A DNA stretch of 64,000 nucleotides from Pseudomonas koreensis (lineage in GTDB: Bacteria; Pseudomonadota; Gammaproteobacteria; Pseudomonadales; Pseudomonadaceae): assembly GCF_025447595.1 (NCBI RefSeq), contig NZ_JAOEJU010000004.1, forward strand, positions 186,001 to 250,000, written 5' to 3'. This document shows positions 50,156 to 58,703 of the stretch, piece by piece (position 1 is the first letter of the stretch; each line of letters begins with the position of its first letter). The notes under the pieces are model-generated. The model saw only the letters and a list, made by a program, of their open reading frames with translations, did no database searches and was not told the DNA's origin. A program made the position numbers and the translations under genes.

Positions 50156-50246
50156 TGTGGGAGCGAGCTTGCTCGGGATGGCGGTGTCACATTCAATATT
50201 TTTATGGGCTGAAACGCCGCTTTCGCGAGCAAGCTCGCTCCCACAG
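50156..50246. repeat. REP doublet (REPIN)
   Basis: Facing REP palindromes GTGGGAGCGAGCTTGCTCG (50158-50176) and CGCGAGCAAGCTCGCTCCCAC (50224-50244) lie just after the cheV stop. They are of the GAGCTTGCTC subtype, different from the two pairs at 10 and 12 kb. Confidence 0.88.
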
Positions 50247-50314
50247 TTTTTGGGCTTTGATTCGCTGACGAAGCTCGTATAGGGTGGCGTTTTTGACCCA
50301 CCAGGGAGCTGGCC

Positions 50315-51121
50315 ATGCTGCGTTTGAGCGCGCTTTATCGTTACCCGTTGAAATCCGCCAAGGGTGAAGTCCTGCAAGGGATCGGCCTGGACAAACTGGG
50401 GCTTGAGGGCGATCGACGCTGGATGCTGGTGGACGAGGCCAGCGGGCGGTTCCTGACCCAGCGTGCCGAAGCGAAGATGAGCCAGCTATCGGCGCTGTGG
50501 AGTGCCAGCGGCGGTCTGACGCTCAGCGCGCCGGGGCATTCGGCAATCGATGTCGACTTACCTGGCAGCGAAGCCGACCTGCGTGGTGTGACCATCTGGC
50601 GCGACACCTTGCGTGTACCGGATGCTGGTGATGAAGCGGCCCGTTGGGTCAGCGAGTTCATCGGCAAACCGACCCGTCTGGTGCAAGTGCCGCTGGATCG
50701 CGCTCGTACGACCCAGGCCGGGTACGGCAACGATGACGACCAAGTGGCATTCGCCGATGGTTTCCCGCTGCTGCTGATTGGCGAGGCATCGCTGCAACAT
50801 CTGTCGCAGGAAGTCGGGCGTCCGCTGGAAATGCTGCGGTTCCGTCCGAATCTGGTGATCGAAGGCAGCGAGGCGTATGCCGAGGATGGCTGGAAGCGCA
50901 TCCGCATCGGCGATGTCGAATTCCGGGTGGTCAAGTCCTGCTCGCGGTGCATTCTCACCACGATCGATCCGCAGACCGGTGAACGCAGCGCTGACCGCGA
51001 ACCACTGGCGACCCTGCAGAAGACTCGCGCCCAGGCCGATGGCGCAATGTTCGGCCAGAACCTGGTCAACGACAGCAACGGCCGGCTTGAAGTCGGCATG
51101 CCGGTGGAAATCCTCGAATAA
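50315..51121 (+). CDS. MOSC-domain protein (YcbX-like)
   Basis: A 268-residue protein with the MOSC N-terminal beta-barrel (LSALYRYPLKSAKGEVLQGI, GLEGDRRWMLVDEASGRFLT) and the MOSC domain with the cofactor-ligand cysteine region KSCSRCILTTIDPQTGERS. E. coli YcbX binds the molybdenum cofactor and reduces N-hydroxylated bases and N-oxides. YcbX is longer, with a C-terminal ferredoxin domain that is absent here. The Moco genes at 42-44 kb are not in the same operon. Confidence 0.85.
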   Translation: MLRLSALYRYPLKSAKGEVLQGIGLDKLGLEGDRRWMLVDEASGRFLTQRAEAKMSQLSALWSASGGLTLSAPGHSAIDVDLPGSEADLRGVTIWRDTLRVPDAGDEAARWVSEFIGKPTRLVQVPLDRARTTQAGYGNDDDQVAFADGFPLLLIGEASLQHLSQEVGRPLEMLRFRPNLVIEGSEAYAEDGWKRIRIGDVEFRVVKSCSRCILTTIDPQTGERSADREPLATLQKTRAQADGAMFGQNLVNDSNGRLEVGMPVEILE

Positions 51122-51135
51122 CCCGCCCTGAAACG

Positions 51136-51169
51136 AAAAATGCCCGTGTCCTTGGACACGGGCATTTTT
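51136..51169. terminator. Bidirectional terminator
   Basis: A perfect 11-bp stem TGCCCGTGTCC/GGACACGGGCA with loop TT, flanked by five A and five T. It ends the MOSC gene and the convergent ppnP transcript. Confidence 0.95.
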
Positions 51170-51192
51170 CATGACCGCAGAAAACCAGGGTT

Positions 51193-51477
51193 TCAGCCGC
51201 GGTATTCGCACAGGTAAGCGGTGTCGACGGCCACTTTCAGCTGGAACTTGCTGTTGGCGGGCACGTTGAACTGGCTGCCGGCGGCGAAGGTTTCCCAGTC
51301 GCTGCTGTCTGGCAGCTTGACGGTCAGTGCGCCCGAAACCACGTGCATGATTTCGCGCTGGCTGGTGCCGAATTCGTATTCGCCCGGGGCCATGACGCCG
51401 ATGGTCGCAGGACCTTCAGCGGTGCCAAAAGCGATCGACTTGACGGTGCCGTCGAAGTACTCGTTGACTTTAAACAT
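51193..51477 (-). CDS. ppnP: PpnP pyrimidine/purine nucleoside phosphorylase
   Basis: A 94-residue cupin-fold protein of the YaiE/PpnP (DUF1255) family, which phosphorolyses several nucleosides. It starts [20 protein letters not shown], and [20 protein letters not shown] and [13 protein letters not shown] are the family motifs. AGAGGA precedes the ATG by about 8 bp. A 10-bp tandem repeat lies directly before this ribosome-binding site. Confidence 0.93.
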   Translation of the reverse strand: MFKVNEYFDGTVKSIAFGTAEGPATIGVMAPGEYEFGTSQREIMHVVSGALTVKLPDSSDWETFAAGSQFNVPANSKFQLKVAVDTAYLCEYRG

Positions 51478-51490
51478 GGGCGATTCCTCT

Positions 51491-51540
51491 CGAAAAGGGC
51501 TTAAAAGGGTTAAAAAGGGTTAAAAAGGGTTAAAAAGGGT
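51491..51540. repeat. 10-bp tandem repeat before ppnP
   Basis: Five consecutive 10-bp units on the plus strand: three exact TAAAAAGGGT (51511-51540), then TTAAAAGGGT and CGAAAAGGGC, decaying towards the gene. The A-tracts recur once per helical turn. The array ends at the ribosome-binding site of ppnP and begins about 40 bp downstream of the exonuclease stop. Confidence 0.95.
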
Positions 51541-51579
51541 CGGCCAGTATGCACAAGGCTTCTGGCGCCGTCACCTGCG

Positions 51580-52122
51580 CTAGAGCGGCAGCACCAATGG
51601 CAATAATCGGGCGGTATTGCGCGCATCTTCCAGCGCCCGGTGCTGTTGACCGGTGAATTGCATGCCCGCCAGTTGCAACGCGCCATTGAGGCCCAGCGGC
51701 CGTTCGAGGCGTCGGGCCTTGGCAAAGCGCTGTTTGAGATTCATGTGCGGCACCCGGCTCAGGGCGCTGTCGAGTTGCAGCCGCTGCCATTCCTGAAGCA
51801 ACTGTTTGCGGTCGTAATCGCCCCAACTGGCCCAGCCTTCAAGGCGCGTCTGATGCTGACCGAGCCAGCGCTCGAAGGCAGGCCAGACTTCGTTGAGCGT
51901 CTGGGCCGAGTCGATGTTGGCCTGGGTGATGTGCGTGAGTTCGCGGCAAAAAGCCGTCAACAAGGGGCGCCGCGTCGGTTTGACGAAGCGCTGAAAGTGA
52001 TCCTGCTCGCGACCGGCGCGATCCACCAGGGTCGCGCCGATCTCGATGATCTCCATTTCCGTAACCGGCCAGCCACCCTCATCGGTGGTGGCTTCCAGAT
52101 CTATGACCAGCCAATGGGGCAT
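51580..52122 (-). CDS. DEDDh 3'-5' exonuclease
   Basis: A 180-residue RNase-T/epsilon-fold exonuclease. ExoI is HWLVIDLEATTDEGG, with the D-x-E pair; exoII is SWGDYDRKQLLQEWQ; and exoIII is QQHRALEDARNTARLL with the catalytic histidine. It belongs to the small KapD/ERI-like group of DEDDh enzymes. Substrate, RNA or DNA, cannot be told. It is 69 bp downstream of the atu operon on the same strand. Confidence 0.88.
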   Translation of the reverse strand: MPHWLVIDLEATTDEGGWPVTEMEIIEIGATLVDRAGREQDHFQRFVKPTRRPLLTAFCRELTHITQANIDSAQTLNEVWPAFERWLGQHQTRLEGWASWGDYDRKQLLQEWQRLQLDSALSRVPHMNLKQRFAKARRLERPLGLNGALQLAGMQFTGQQHRALEDARNTARLLPLVLPL

Positions 52123-52191
52123 CGCAGGGTTCCTGATTTCCGCGTCCTGATTATTCAGAGCGTAGTCAAACCTTGCGGATGCGCGCGGCGA

Positions 52192-54153
52192 CTACTCGAC
52201 CTGCAACAGAACCTGACGATTTTTTACCTGATCGCCGACCTTGACCTGCACCCGCTTGAGCACGCCGTCGATGCCGGCCTTGAGCGGATGCTCCATTTTC
52301 ATCGCTTCCAGCACCACCAGCAGTTGGCCCTTGCTGACCGGGCTGCCTTCGCTGACGAGCACATCGATGATGGCGCCATCCATCGGGGCTTTCAACGTGC
52401 CGGAACTGACGCTGGTCTGACTGTCGATCACCGCGTGAGTTCGATCCACCAGGTGCAGGCTGCCGGGGTGGGTGAACAGCCAGAGCTGGTCGTCGCGAAG
52501 GCGATAGGCATGGCGCTGGCGCAGGCCGTCGATTTCCAGTGTCACGGCCCCGGCGGTGTGCTCGACCCATTTGAGTTCGATGACGCGCTCCGCGACCTGC
52601 ACTGCAAACGTGTTGTCCGGACTGGCGCGCAGTTGCACGTTCCAGTCGCGGGCGTCGAGGCCGATGCGATAAAGCAACGGCGCACCGGCATTGTTGCGCC
52701 ATCCGGACAGCGGGGCGCGATATTGCTGCGCGGCGGATTGGTAAAACAGCACCGCCGCGACGGCCAGCTCTTCGGCACTGGGCGAATAGGCGTGCAGGCA
52801 GTCGTGATCTGAGAAGTGTTGAGGGATAAAGCCAGTGCCGAATTCCCCGCTGATGAACTGCGGATGCTGCAACAGGCTGGCGAGCAACCGCTGATTGCTC
52901 TGCACGCCAAGCAACACGCTGTCCTGCACCGCACACAACAGTTTGCGCCGGGCCTCTTCACGGGTTGCGCCGTGGGCGATCAGTTTGCCGAGCATCGGGT
53001 CGTAGAACGGTGAGATCGACTGGTCTTCGATCAGGCCGTGATCGATCCGCGCACCGCGATCCAGTGCCGGCGCCCAAGCTTCGACACGCCCGGTCTGAGG
53101 AAGAAAACCCTGGGCCGGATCTTCGGCATAGAGGCGCACTTCCATGGCGTGGCCATTGAGTTTCACCTGCGCTTGGGTCAGCGGCAGCGGCTGGCCCTCG
53201 GCGACCGACAGTTGCCACGCCACCAGGTCCAGCCCGGTAATCAATTCAGTCACCGGGTGCTCGACCTGCAACCGGGTATTCATCTCCAGGAAGTAAAACC
53301 GGCCATCGGTATCAAGCAAAAACTCCACAGTGCCGGCGCCGACATAGTTCACCGCACGTCCGGCCTTGAGCGCCGCTTCGCCCATCGCCTGACGCAGTTC
53401 TTCGGTCATCACCGGGCACGGTGCTTCTTCGATGACTTTCTGATGGCGCCGCTGGATCGAACAATCGCGCTCGCCGAGGTAGATCAGGTTGCCATGCGTG
53501 TCGCCGAACAGCTGCACTTCGACATGACGCGGTTCGATCAGCGCCTGTTCGAGGATCAGTTCATCGCTGCCGAAACCGTTCAAGGCTTCGGAGCGAGCCG
53601 TGCGCAACTGCGCCGGCAGCTCTTCGGCGCTGTGCACCAGTCGCATGCCGCGTCCGCCACCGCCGGCGCTGGCCTTGATCATCAGTGGGTAACCGATACG
53701 TTCGGCTTCACGGGTCAGGGGCGCGTCGTCCTGCTCGGCGCCTTGGTATCCGGCGATGCATGGGACGCCGGCGGCGAGCATGGCAATTTTCGACTGGCGT
53801 TTGCTGCCCATCAGTTCGATGGCTTCGACGCTGGGGCCGATGAAGGTCAGGCCGGCCTGTTCGCAAGCCCGGGCGAATTCGGCATTTTCCGAGAGGAAAC
53901 CGTAGCCGGGATGGATCGCGTCGGCGCCGCTGCGCCGGGCGGCATCGAGGATCGCCGGGATGTTCAGGTAGGACTGCTGCACCGGCGCCGGGCCGATGTT
54001 CACCGCTTGATCGGCCATCTGCACGTGCAGCGCATCGGCGTCGGCGTCGCTGAAAACGGCGACCGTGCGATAACCGAGGGCCTGGGCGGTGCGCTGGATG
54101 CGGCAGGCGATTTCACCGCGGTTGGCGATCAGGATTTTGTGGAGGGCGGGCAT
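52192..54153 (-). CDS. atuF: AtuF, geranyl-CoA carboxylase biotin-containing alpha subunit
   Basis: A 653-residue biotin carboxylase from MPALHKILIANRGEIACRIQ. The ATP-grasp loop is KASAGGGGRGMRLVHSAEEL, the carboxylase motif is EMNTRLQVEHPVTELITGLD, and the biotin-attachment motif LVVLEAMKMEHPLKAG is near the C-terminus. In an atuABCDE context it is the alpha subunit of geranyl-CoA carboxylase; alone it could be 3-methylcrotonyl-CoA carboxylase (liuD). Last gene of the operon, separated from atuE by a REP element. Confidence 0.88.
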   Translation of the reverse strand: MPALHKILIANRGEIACRIQRTAQALGYRTVAVFSDADADALHVQMADQAVNIGPAPVQQSYLNIPAILDAARRSGADAIHPGYGFLSENAEFARACEQAGLTFIGPSVEAIELMGSKRQSKIAMLAAGVPCIAGYQGAEQDDAPLTREAERIGYPLMIKASAGGGGRGMRLVHSAEELPAQLRTARSEALNGFGSDELILEQALIEPRHVEVQLFGDTHGNLIYLGERDCSIQRRHQKVIEEAPCPVMTEELRQAMGEAALKAGRAVNYVGAGTVEFLLDTDGRFYFLEMNTRLQVEHPVTELITGLDLVAWQLSVAEGQPLPLTQAQVKLNGHAMEVRLYAEDPAQGFLPQTGRVEAWAPALDRGARIDHGLIEDQSISPFYDPMLGKLIAHGATREEARRKLLCAVQDSVLLGVQSNQRLLASLLQHPQFISGEFGTGFIPQHFSDHDCLHAYSPSAEELAVAAVLFYQSAAQQYRAPLSGWRNNAGAPLLYRIGLDARDWNVQLRASPDNTFAVQVAERVIELKWVEHTAGAVTLEIDGLRQRHAYRLRDDQLWLFTHPGSLHLVDRTHAVIDSQTSVSSGTLKAPMDGAIIDVLVSEGSPVSKGQLLVVLEAMKMEHPLKAGIDGVLKRVQVKVGDQVKNRQVLLQVE

Positions 54154-54188
54154 GGTGGTTTTCCTGAATGTTGGCGGTGAATTGAAGG

Positions 54189-54218
54189 GCTTCATCGCGA
54201 GCAGGCTCGCTCCCACAG
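54189..54218. repeat. Single REP between atuE and atuF
   Basis: ATCGCGAGCAGGCTCGCTCC followed by CACAGGG is one REP palindrome. It fills the 67-bp gap between atuE and atuF inside an otherwise compact operon, and can form a hairpin in the transcript. Confidence 0.85.
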
Positions 54219-54220
54219 GG

Positions 54221-55018
54221 TCAGGTGCTCCATCCGGGTTTGCGCTTTTGCACAAACGCCATCGTGCCTTCGATCCCTTCGGCGCCGGTCACCGCTTCGC
54301 TGAACCACTGCGCGGCTTCGTCCAGCAATTCACTCGACGGCTGGCCGGCGCTGGCCAGCAGCAGTTTTTTCGTCACGGCATTCGCTTCGGGGGCGCAACA
54401 CAAAACGTGATCGAGCACTTCATCCAGCCGCTCGGCGAGCGCCTGTGGGTCCTGCTCGACAAAATGCACCAGCCCCAGGCGCCGGGCCTGGTGGCCGTCG
54501 AAGCGAGCGGCGGTCAGGGCCAGGCGACGGGCTTCAGTGAGACCGATGCGCTGCACCACAAACGGCGCAATCTGCGCCGGCAGCAGGCCAAGGCTGGTTT
54601 CCGGCAAACCGAATTGCGCCTGATGATCGGCGATGGCGATATCGCTGACACAGGCCAGACCGAAGCCGCCCCCGAGCACCGCGCCCTGCAACACGGTGAT
54701 CAGCACTTGCGGCGCGTGCTGCGCTTCTTCCAGCAATGACCCGAAGGCACGGTTCAGATCGCGATAGGCATCGCTGCCCTGGGCGCGGGCATTGGCCATG
54801 TCCTTGATGTCGCCGCCGGCACAGAAATGCCCACCGGCACCGCTGAGCACCAGTGCGCGAACGCTGCGGTCATCGCGCACCTCTGCCAGCACGGCGCGCA
54901 ACTCGGCGACCATTTGCAGGCTCATGGCGTTGCGGCTTTCCGGGCGATTGAGGGTGATGTGCAACACGCCGTTGTGCCGTTCCAGCAGCAGCGTCTGGCA
55001 ATCGGGCAGGGCGCTCAT
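54221..55018 (-). CDS. atuE: AtuE, isohexenylglutaconyl-CoA hydratase
   Basis: A 265-residue crotonase-fold protein from MSALPDCQTLLLERHNGVLH. Oxyanion-hole segments are SGAGGHFCAGGDIKDMANA and VLQGAVLGGGFGLACVSDIA, with FGLPETSLGLLPAQIAPFVV next. It hydrates the product of geranyl-CoA carboxylase. The ATG overlaps the atuD stop (ATGA). Assignment rests on operon position. Confidence 0.87.
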   Translation of the reverse strand: MSALPDCQTLLLERHNGVLHITLNRPESRNAMSLQMVAELRAVLAEVRDDRSVRALVLSGAGGHFCAGGDIKDMANARAQGSDAYRDLNRAFGSLLEEAQHAPQVLITVLQGAVLGGGFGLACVSDIAIADHQAQFGLPETSLGLLPAQIAPFVVQRIGLTEARRLALTAARFDGHQARRLGLVHFVEQDPQALAERLDEVLDHVLCCAPEANAVTKKLLLASAGQPSSELLDEAAQWFSEAVTGAEGIEGTMAFVQKRKPGWST

Positions 55019-56172
55019 TTCTTTTTCCCCGGCAGGATGCCCATCAGTTTGCAAATGATCCCCAGCATGATTTCATCGGCGCCGCCGCCAATCGACACCA
55101 GCCGCGCGTCGCGGTAGGCGCGGGCCACCGGGTTGTCCCACATGAAACCCATGCCGCCCCAATATTGCAGGCAACTGTCGCTGACTTCGCGGCCAAGACG
55201 TCCGGCCTTGAGCTTGGCCATCGAGGCCAGTCGGGTGACGTCCTGGCCCTTCACATATTGCTCGGTGGCCTGATAGACCAGCGCCCGCAGGCATTCGATT
55301 TCGGTCTGCAATTCGGCGAGACGGAAGTGGATCACCTGATTGTCGATCAGCGCGTTGCCGAAGGTCTTGCGCTCCTTGCAGTACTCGATGGTGCTGTCGA
55401 CGCAATATTCCAGGCCCTTGATCATGTTGGCCGCGCCGAACAGACGTTCCTCCTGGAACTGCAGCATCTGCATCATGAACCCGGCGCCTTCATGGCCGAT
55501 GCGATTGCGCTGGGGCACGCGTACGTTGTCGAAAAACACCTGGGCGGTTTCCGAGCTGCGCATGCCGAGCTTGTCCAGATGCGAGCTGAGGCTGATGCCC
55601 GGCGTGTTCATCGGCACCATGATCAGCGACTTGTTGACGTGCGGTTTGTCGTCCGAGGTGTTGGCCAGCAGGCAGATGAAGTCGGCGCTCGGCGAGTTGG
55701 TGATCCACATCTTGCTGCCGTTGATCACATAGTCGTCGCCGTCCTTGCGCGCGGTGGTCTTGAGCCCGGCGACGTCGGAACCGGCGCCGACTTCCGAGAC
55801 GCCGATGCAACCGACCTGCTCGCCGGTGATCGCCGGACGCAGAAATTCTTCGCGCAATTCATCGGAGCCGAAGCGGGCGAGGGCGGGGGTGCACATGTCG
55901 GTCTGCACGCCGATCGACATTGGAATACCGCCGCAGTGGATGGTGCCGAATTCTTCGGCCGCGACGATCGAATAGCTGTAATCCAGGCCCATGCCGCCGA
56001 ATTTTTCCGGCTTGGAAATCCCCAGCAAACCGAGGTCGCCGGCCTTGCGGAAAATCTCGTGGATCGGAAAGCGCCCGGCCTTTTCCCATTCATCGACGTG
56101 CGGGTTGATCTCGTGCTCGACGAACTGGCGGACGGTACGGCGCAGGGCTTCGTGTTCCGGGGTGAAGATCAT
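55015..56172 (-). CDS. atuD: AtuD, citronellyl-CoA dehydrogenase
   Basis: A 385-residue acyl-CoA dehydrogenase. FAD and substrate motifs include GCIGVSEVGAGSDVAGLKTT and YVINGSKMWITNSPSADFIC, and the C-terminal signature is QYWGGMGFMWDNPVARAYRD. Catalytic Glu is near the usual C-terminal position. It introduces the double bond in citronellyl-CoA. Between atuC and atuE, with 29 bp to atuC and overlapping atuE by 4 bp. Confidence 0.88.
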   Translation of the reverse strand: MIFTPEHEALRRTVRQFVEHEINPHVDEWEKAGRFPIHEIFRKAGDLGLLGISKPEKFGGMGLDYSYSIVAAEEFGTIHCGGIPMSIGVQTDMCTPALARFGSDELREEFLRPAITGEQVGCIGVSEVGAGSDVAGLKTTARKDGDDYVINGSKMWITNSPSADFICLLANTSDDKPHVNKSLIMVPMNTPGISLSSHLDKLGMRSSETAQVFFDNVRVPQRNRIGHEGAGFMMQMLQFQEERLFGAANMIKGLEYCVDSTIEYCKERKTFGNALIDNQVIHFRLAELQTEIECLRALVYQATEQYVKGQDVTRLASMAKLKAGRLGREVSDSCLQYWGGMGFMWDNPVARAYRDARLVSIGGGADEIMLGIICKLMGILPGKKK

Positions 56173-56201
56173 TTTTATTGTTCTCCTTTAATCCGTGGCG
56201 A

Positions 56202-57818
56202 TCAGAACCGGCTGACGCCGAAGCTGTTGGGTTGCAGCGTGCGCACGTCGGCTTCGTGGCAGATGTCCAGCAGATAGCCGAGCAGGGTGCGGGTGTCGCG
56301 CGGATCGATCAGCCCGTCGTCCCACAGGTTGGCGCTGCCGTAGAGAGCGGTGGACTGGCTGTCGAGTTTCTGCGCGGTGACCTGCTCCAGCATGTCGAGC
56401 ATTTTCGGGTCGGGTACCAGGCCGTCCTTGAGTTGTTTGGCTTCGGTGACGATGCGCAGCACCTTGCCGGCCTGGGCGCCGCCCATCACCGCCGTGCGGC
56501 TGTTGGGCCAGGCGAAGATGAAGCGCGGATCGAGCCCGCGTCCGCACATCGCGTAGTTGCCCGCACCGTAGGAGCCACCGACCACGATTGTCAGTTTCGG
56601 CACCCGTGCATTGGCCACGGCCTGAATCAGTTTTGAGCCGTGCTTGATCACGCCGTGCTGTTCCGATTCGGTGCCGACCATGAAGCCGGTGGTGTTGTGA
56701 AAAAACAGCAGCGGCGTCTGGCTCTGGTCGCACAGTTGAATGAACTGCGCCGCCTTGCTCGCGCCATTGGGCGTGATCGGCCCGTTGTTGCCGATGAAAC
56801 CGCAGGTGCGCCCCTGAATTTTCAGGTGGCCGCAAACAGTCTGCTGATCGAACTCGCCCTTGAACTCCAGGAAGCGCGATTCATCGGTGATCCGCGCAAT
56901 GATTTCGCGCACGTCGTAAGGTTTTTTCGGGTCGTCCGGAATCAGGCCGAGCAGTTCGTCGATGGGGTACAGCGGCTCCTTGAATTGCGGTTTGGGCAAC
57001 CACGGTATTTGCTCGTTCCAGTTCAGCAGGCTGACGATTTCCCGCACCTGACGCACGCCGTCGGCATCGTTTTCGGCCAGGTATTCGGCGGTGCCGGCCA
57101 CTTGTGCGTGCATCTCGGCGCCGCCCAGTTCTTCGTCGGTGGCGACTTCACCGGTCGCTGCTTTAAGCAACGGCGGGCCGGCAAGAAACAGCTTGGCCTT
57201 GCCGCGCACCACCACCACGTAATCCGACAGCCCCGGCTGATAGGCGCCGCCAGCGGTGGCCGAGCCGTGCACCACGGTGATCTGCGGCAAACCCATCGCC
57301 GACATCCGCGCCTGATTGGCAAAACTGCGCGCGCCCTCGACGAAAATCTCCGCCGCGTAATTGAGGTTGGCGCCGCCGCTTTCGGCGAGGGTGATCACCG
57401 GCAGTTTGTTTTCCTGAGCGATCTGTTGCAGGCGCAGGGATTTTTTCAGACCCGACGGGGAAATCGTCCCGCCCTTGATCGCGCTGTTGTTCGCCACGAT
57501 CAAGGCGCGCACGCCGGACACGTAGCCGATGCCCGCGATCAAGCCGCCACCGGCCGAACTGCCGTCCTTGTCGTCGTGCAGTTTGTAGCCGGCCAGGCTC
57601 GCCAGTTCGAGGAATGGCGCGCCGGGGTCGAGTAGCAGGTTCAGGCGTTCGCGGGGCAGCAACTGTCCGCGCTTGTCGAATTTCGGTTTGGCTTCGGCAG
57701 CCTTGTTCAGCAGGTTCTGTTCGAGTTGCTGGACTTGCTCGATGGCCGCGAGCATCGCTGCGCGATTGCGAGCGAAGGCTTCGCTGTGCGGGTCAAGTTG
57801 GGACTGGATCTGCGGCAT
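56202..57818 (-). CDS. atuC: AtuC, geranyl-CoA carboxylase beta subunit
   Basis: A 538-residue carboxyltransferase. Biotin-acyl-CoA motifs: VITLAESGGANLNYAAEIFV, VVHGSATAGGAYQPGLSDYV, FHNTTGFMVGTESEQHGVIK, and VVGGSYGAGNYAMCGRGLDP near the C-terminus. These are the beta-subunit motifs of methylcrotonyl- or geranyl-CoA carboxylases; the atu context favours the second. Coupled to atuF, which carries biotin. Confidence 0.9.
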   Translation of the reverse strand: MPQIQSQLDPHSEAFARNRAAMLAAIEQVQQLEQNLLNKAAEAKPKFDKRGQLLPRERLNLLLDPGAPFLELASLAGYKLHDDKDGSSAGGGLIAGIGYVSGVRALIVANNSAIKGGTISPSGLKKSLRLQQIAQENKLPVITLAESGGANLNYAAEIFVEGARSFANQARMSAMGLPQITVVHGSATAGGAYQPGLSDYVVVVRGKAKLFLAGPPLLKAATGEVATDEELGGAEMHAQVAGTAEYLAENDADGVRQVREIVSLLNWNEQIPWLPKPQFKEPLYPIDELLGLIPDDPKKPYDVREIIARITDESRFLEFKGEFDQQTVCGHLKIQGRTCGFIGNNGPITPNGASKAAQFIQLCDQSQTPLLFFHNTTGFMVGTESEQHGVIKHGSKLIQAVANARVPKLTIVVGGSYGAGNYAMCGRGLDPRFIFAWPNSRTAVMGGAQAGKVLRIVTEAKQLKDGLVPDPKMLDMLEQVTAQKLDSQSTALYGSANLWDDGLIDPRDTRTLLGYLLDICHEADVRTLQPNSFGVSRF

Positions 57819-57821
57819 GGC

Positions 57822-58691
57822 TTACTCCTTGTCCTTCAAGACGTCCGGCATATAGGCCCGGTGAAAACCGTTGAAGGATTCGCTGTGGGTCGCCTTGTGC
57901 AGCGGCCATGCTCGACTGCCCAGACTGGCTGCGCCGTCGATGCGCAAGGTGCTGCCGCTGATGAACGCGGCAGCCGGGCTGAGCAGAAACACGATCGCCG
58001 CGCTGACTTCCGACTCGGTGCCGATGCGCTTGAGCGGCACGTGTTCGCGTAAGGTCGGGATCACGGCTTTGAACGCGCCTTCGTAAGTGTCCATGCCGCT
58101 GGAAGCGATCCAGCCCGGGGCCAACGCATTCACCCGTACCCCGGCGTAACCCCATTCGAACGCCGCCGTTTTGGTGAAGTTGTCCATGCCCGACCGCGCG
58201 GCGCCGGAGTGGCCCATACCGGGCATGCCGCCCCACATGTCGGCGAGCATGTTGACGATGCTGCCGCCGTGTTTGCTCATCGACTGGTTGAACACTTCCC
58301 GGGCCATCAGGAAACCGCCGACCAGATTGGTCCGCAGCACGGTTTCGAAACCTTTCTGATTGATCGAGGCCAGGGGCGACGGGTACTGGCCGCCGGCATT
58401 GTTGACCAGTCCGTGGATCGGCCCGTGTGCCCGGATCAGTTCGCTGATCAGTGCTTTCACGGCTTCTTCGTCGCGAATGTCGCAGGTGTTCCAGGCGGCG
58501 AGACCGCCGTCTTCGGCAATTTCGGCAGCGACGGTTTGAAGCTTTTCCGGTTTGCGTCCGACCAATATAACGTTGGCCCCGAGCGCCGCCAGTTCATGGG
58601 CGGTGCAACGCCCGATGCCACTGCCGCCTCCGGTGACGATGACGGTCTGACCGCTGAACAGATCAGCCCTGAAAATCGATTCGAACGCCAT
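57822..58691 (-). CDS. atuB: AtuB, short-chain dehydrogenase/reductase
   Basis: A 289-residue SDR. The NAD(P) loop is TVIVTGGGSGIGRCTAHELA (about residue 18), the NNAG motif LVNNAGGQYPSPLAS is near 95. At the usual YxxxK position the sequence reads GHSGAARSGMDNFTKTAAFE, with Tyr replaced by Ser or Ala, as in the 2,4-dienoyl-CoA reductase-like group. Its role in terpene oxidation is proposed, not proven. It starts 12 bp after atuA. Confidence 0.85.
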   Translation of the reverse strand: MAFESIFRADLFSGQTVIVTGGGSGIGRCTAHELAALGANVILVGRKPEKLQTVAAEIAEDGGLAAWNTCDIRDEEAVKALISELIRAHGPIHGLVNNAGGQYPSPLASINQKGFETVLRTNLVGGFLMAREVFNQSMSKHGGSIVNMLADMWGGMPGMGHSGAARSGMDNFTKTAAFEWGYAGVRVNALAPGWIASSGMDTYEGAFKAVIPTLREHVPLKRIGTESEVSAAIVFLLSPAAAFISGSTLRIDGAASLGSRAWPLHKATHSESFNGFHRAYMPDVLKDKE

Positions 58692-58703
58692 GGTGCCAAT
58701 CCT

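Noticed and set aside
51491..51540. CRISPR-like repeat array
   Set aside because: Units are 10 bp and directly adjacent, with no spacers and no cas genes nearby. This is a simple tandem repeat.
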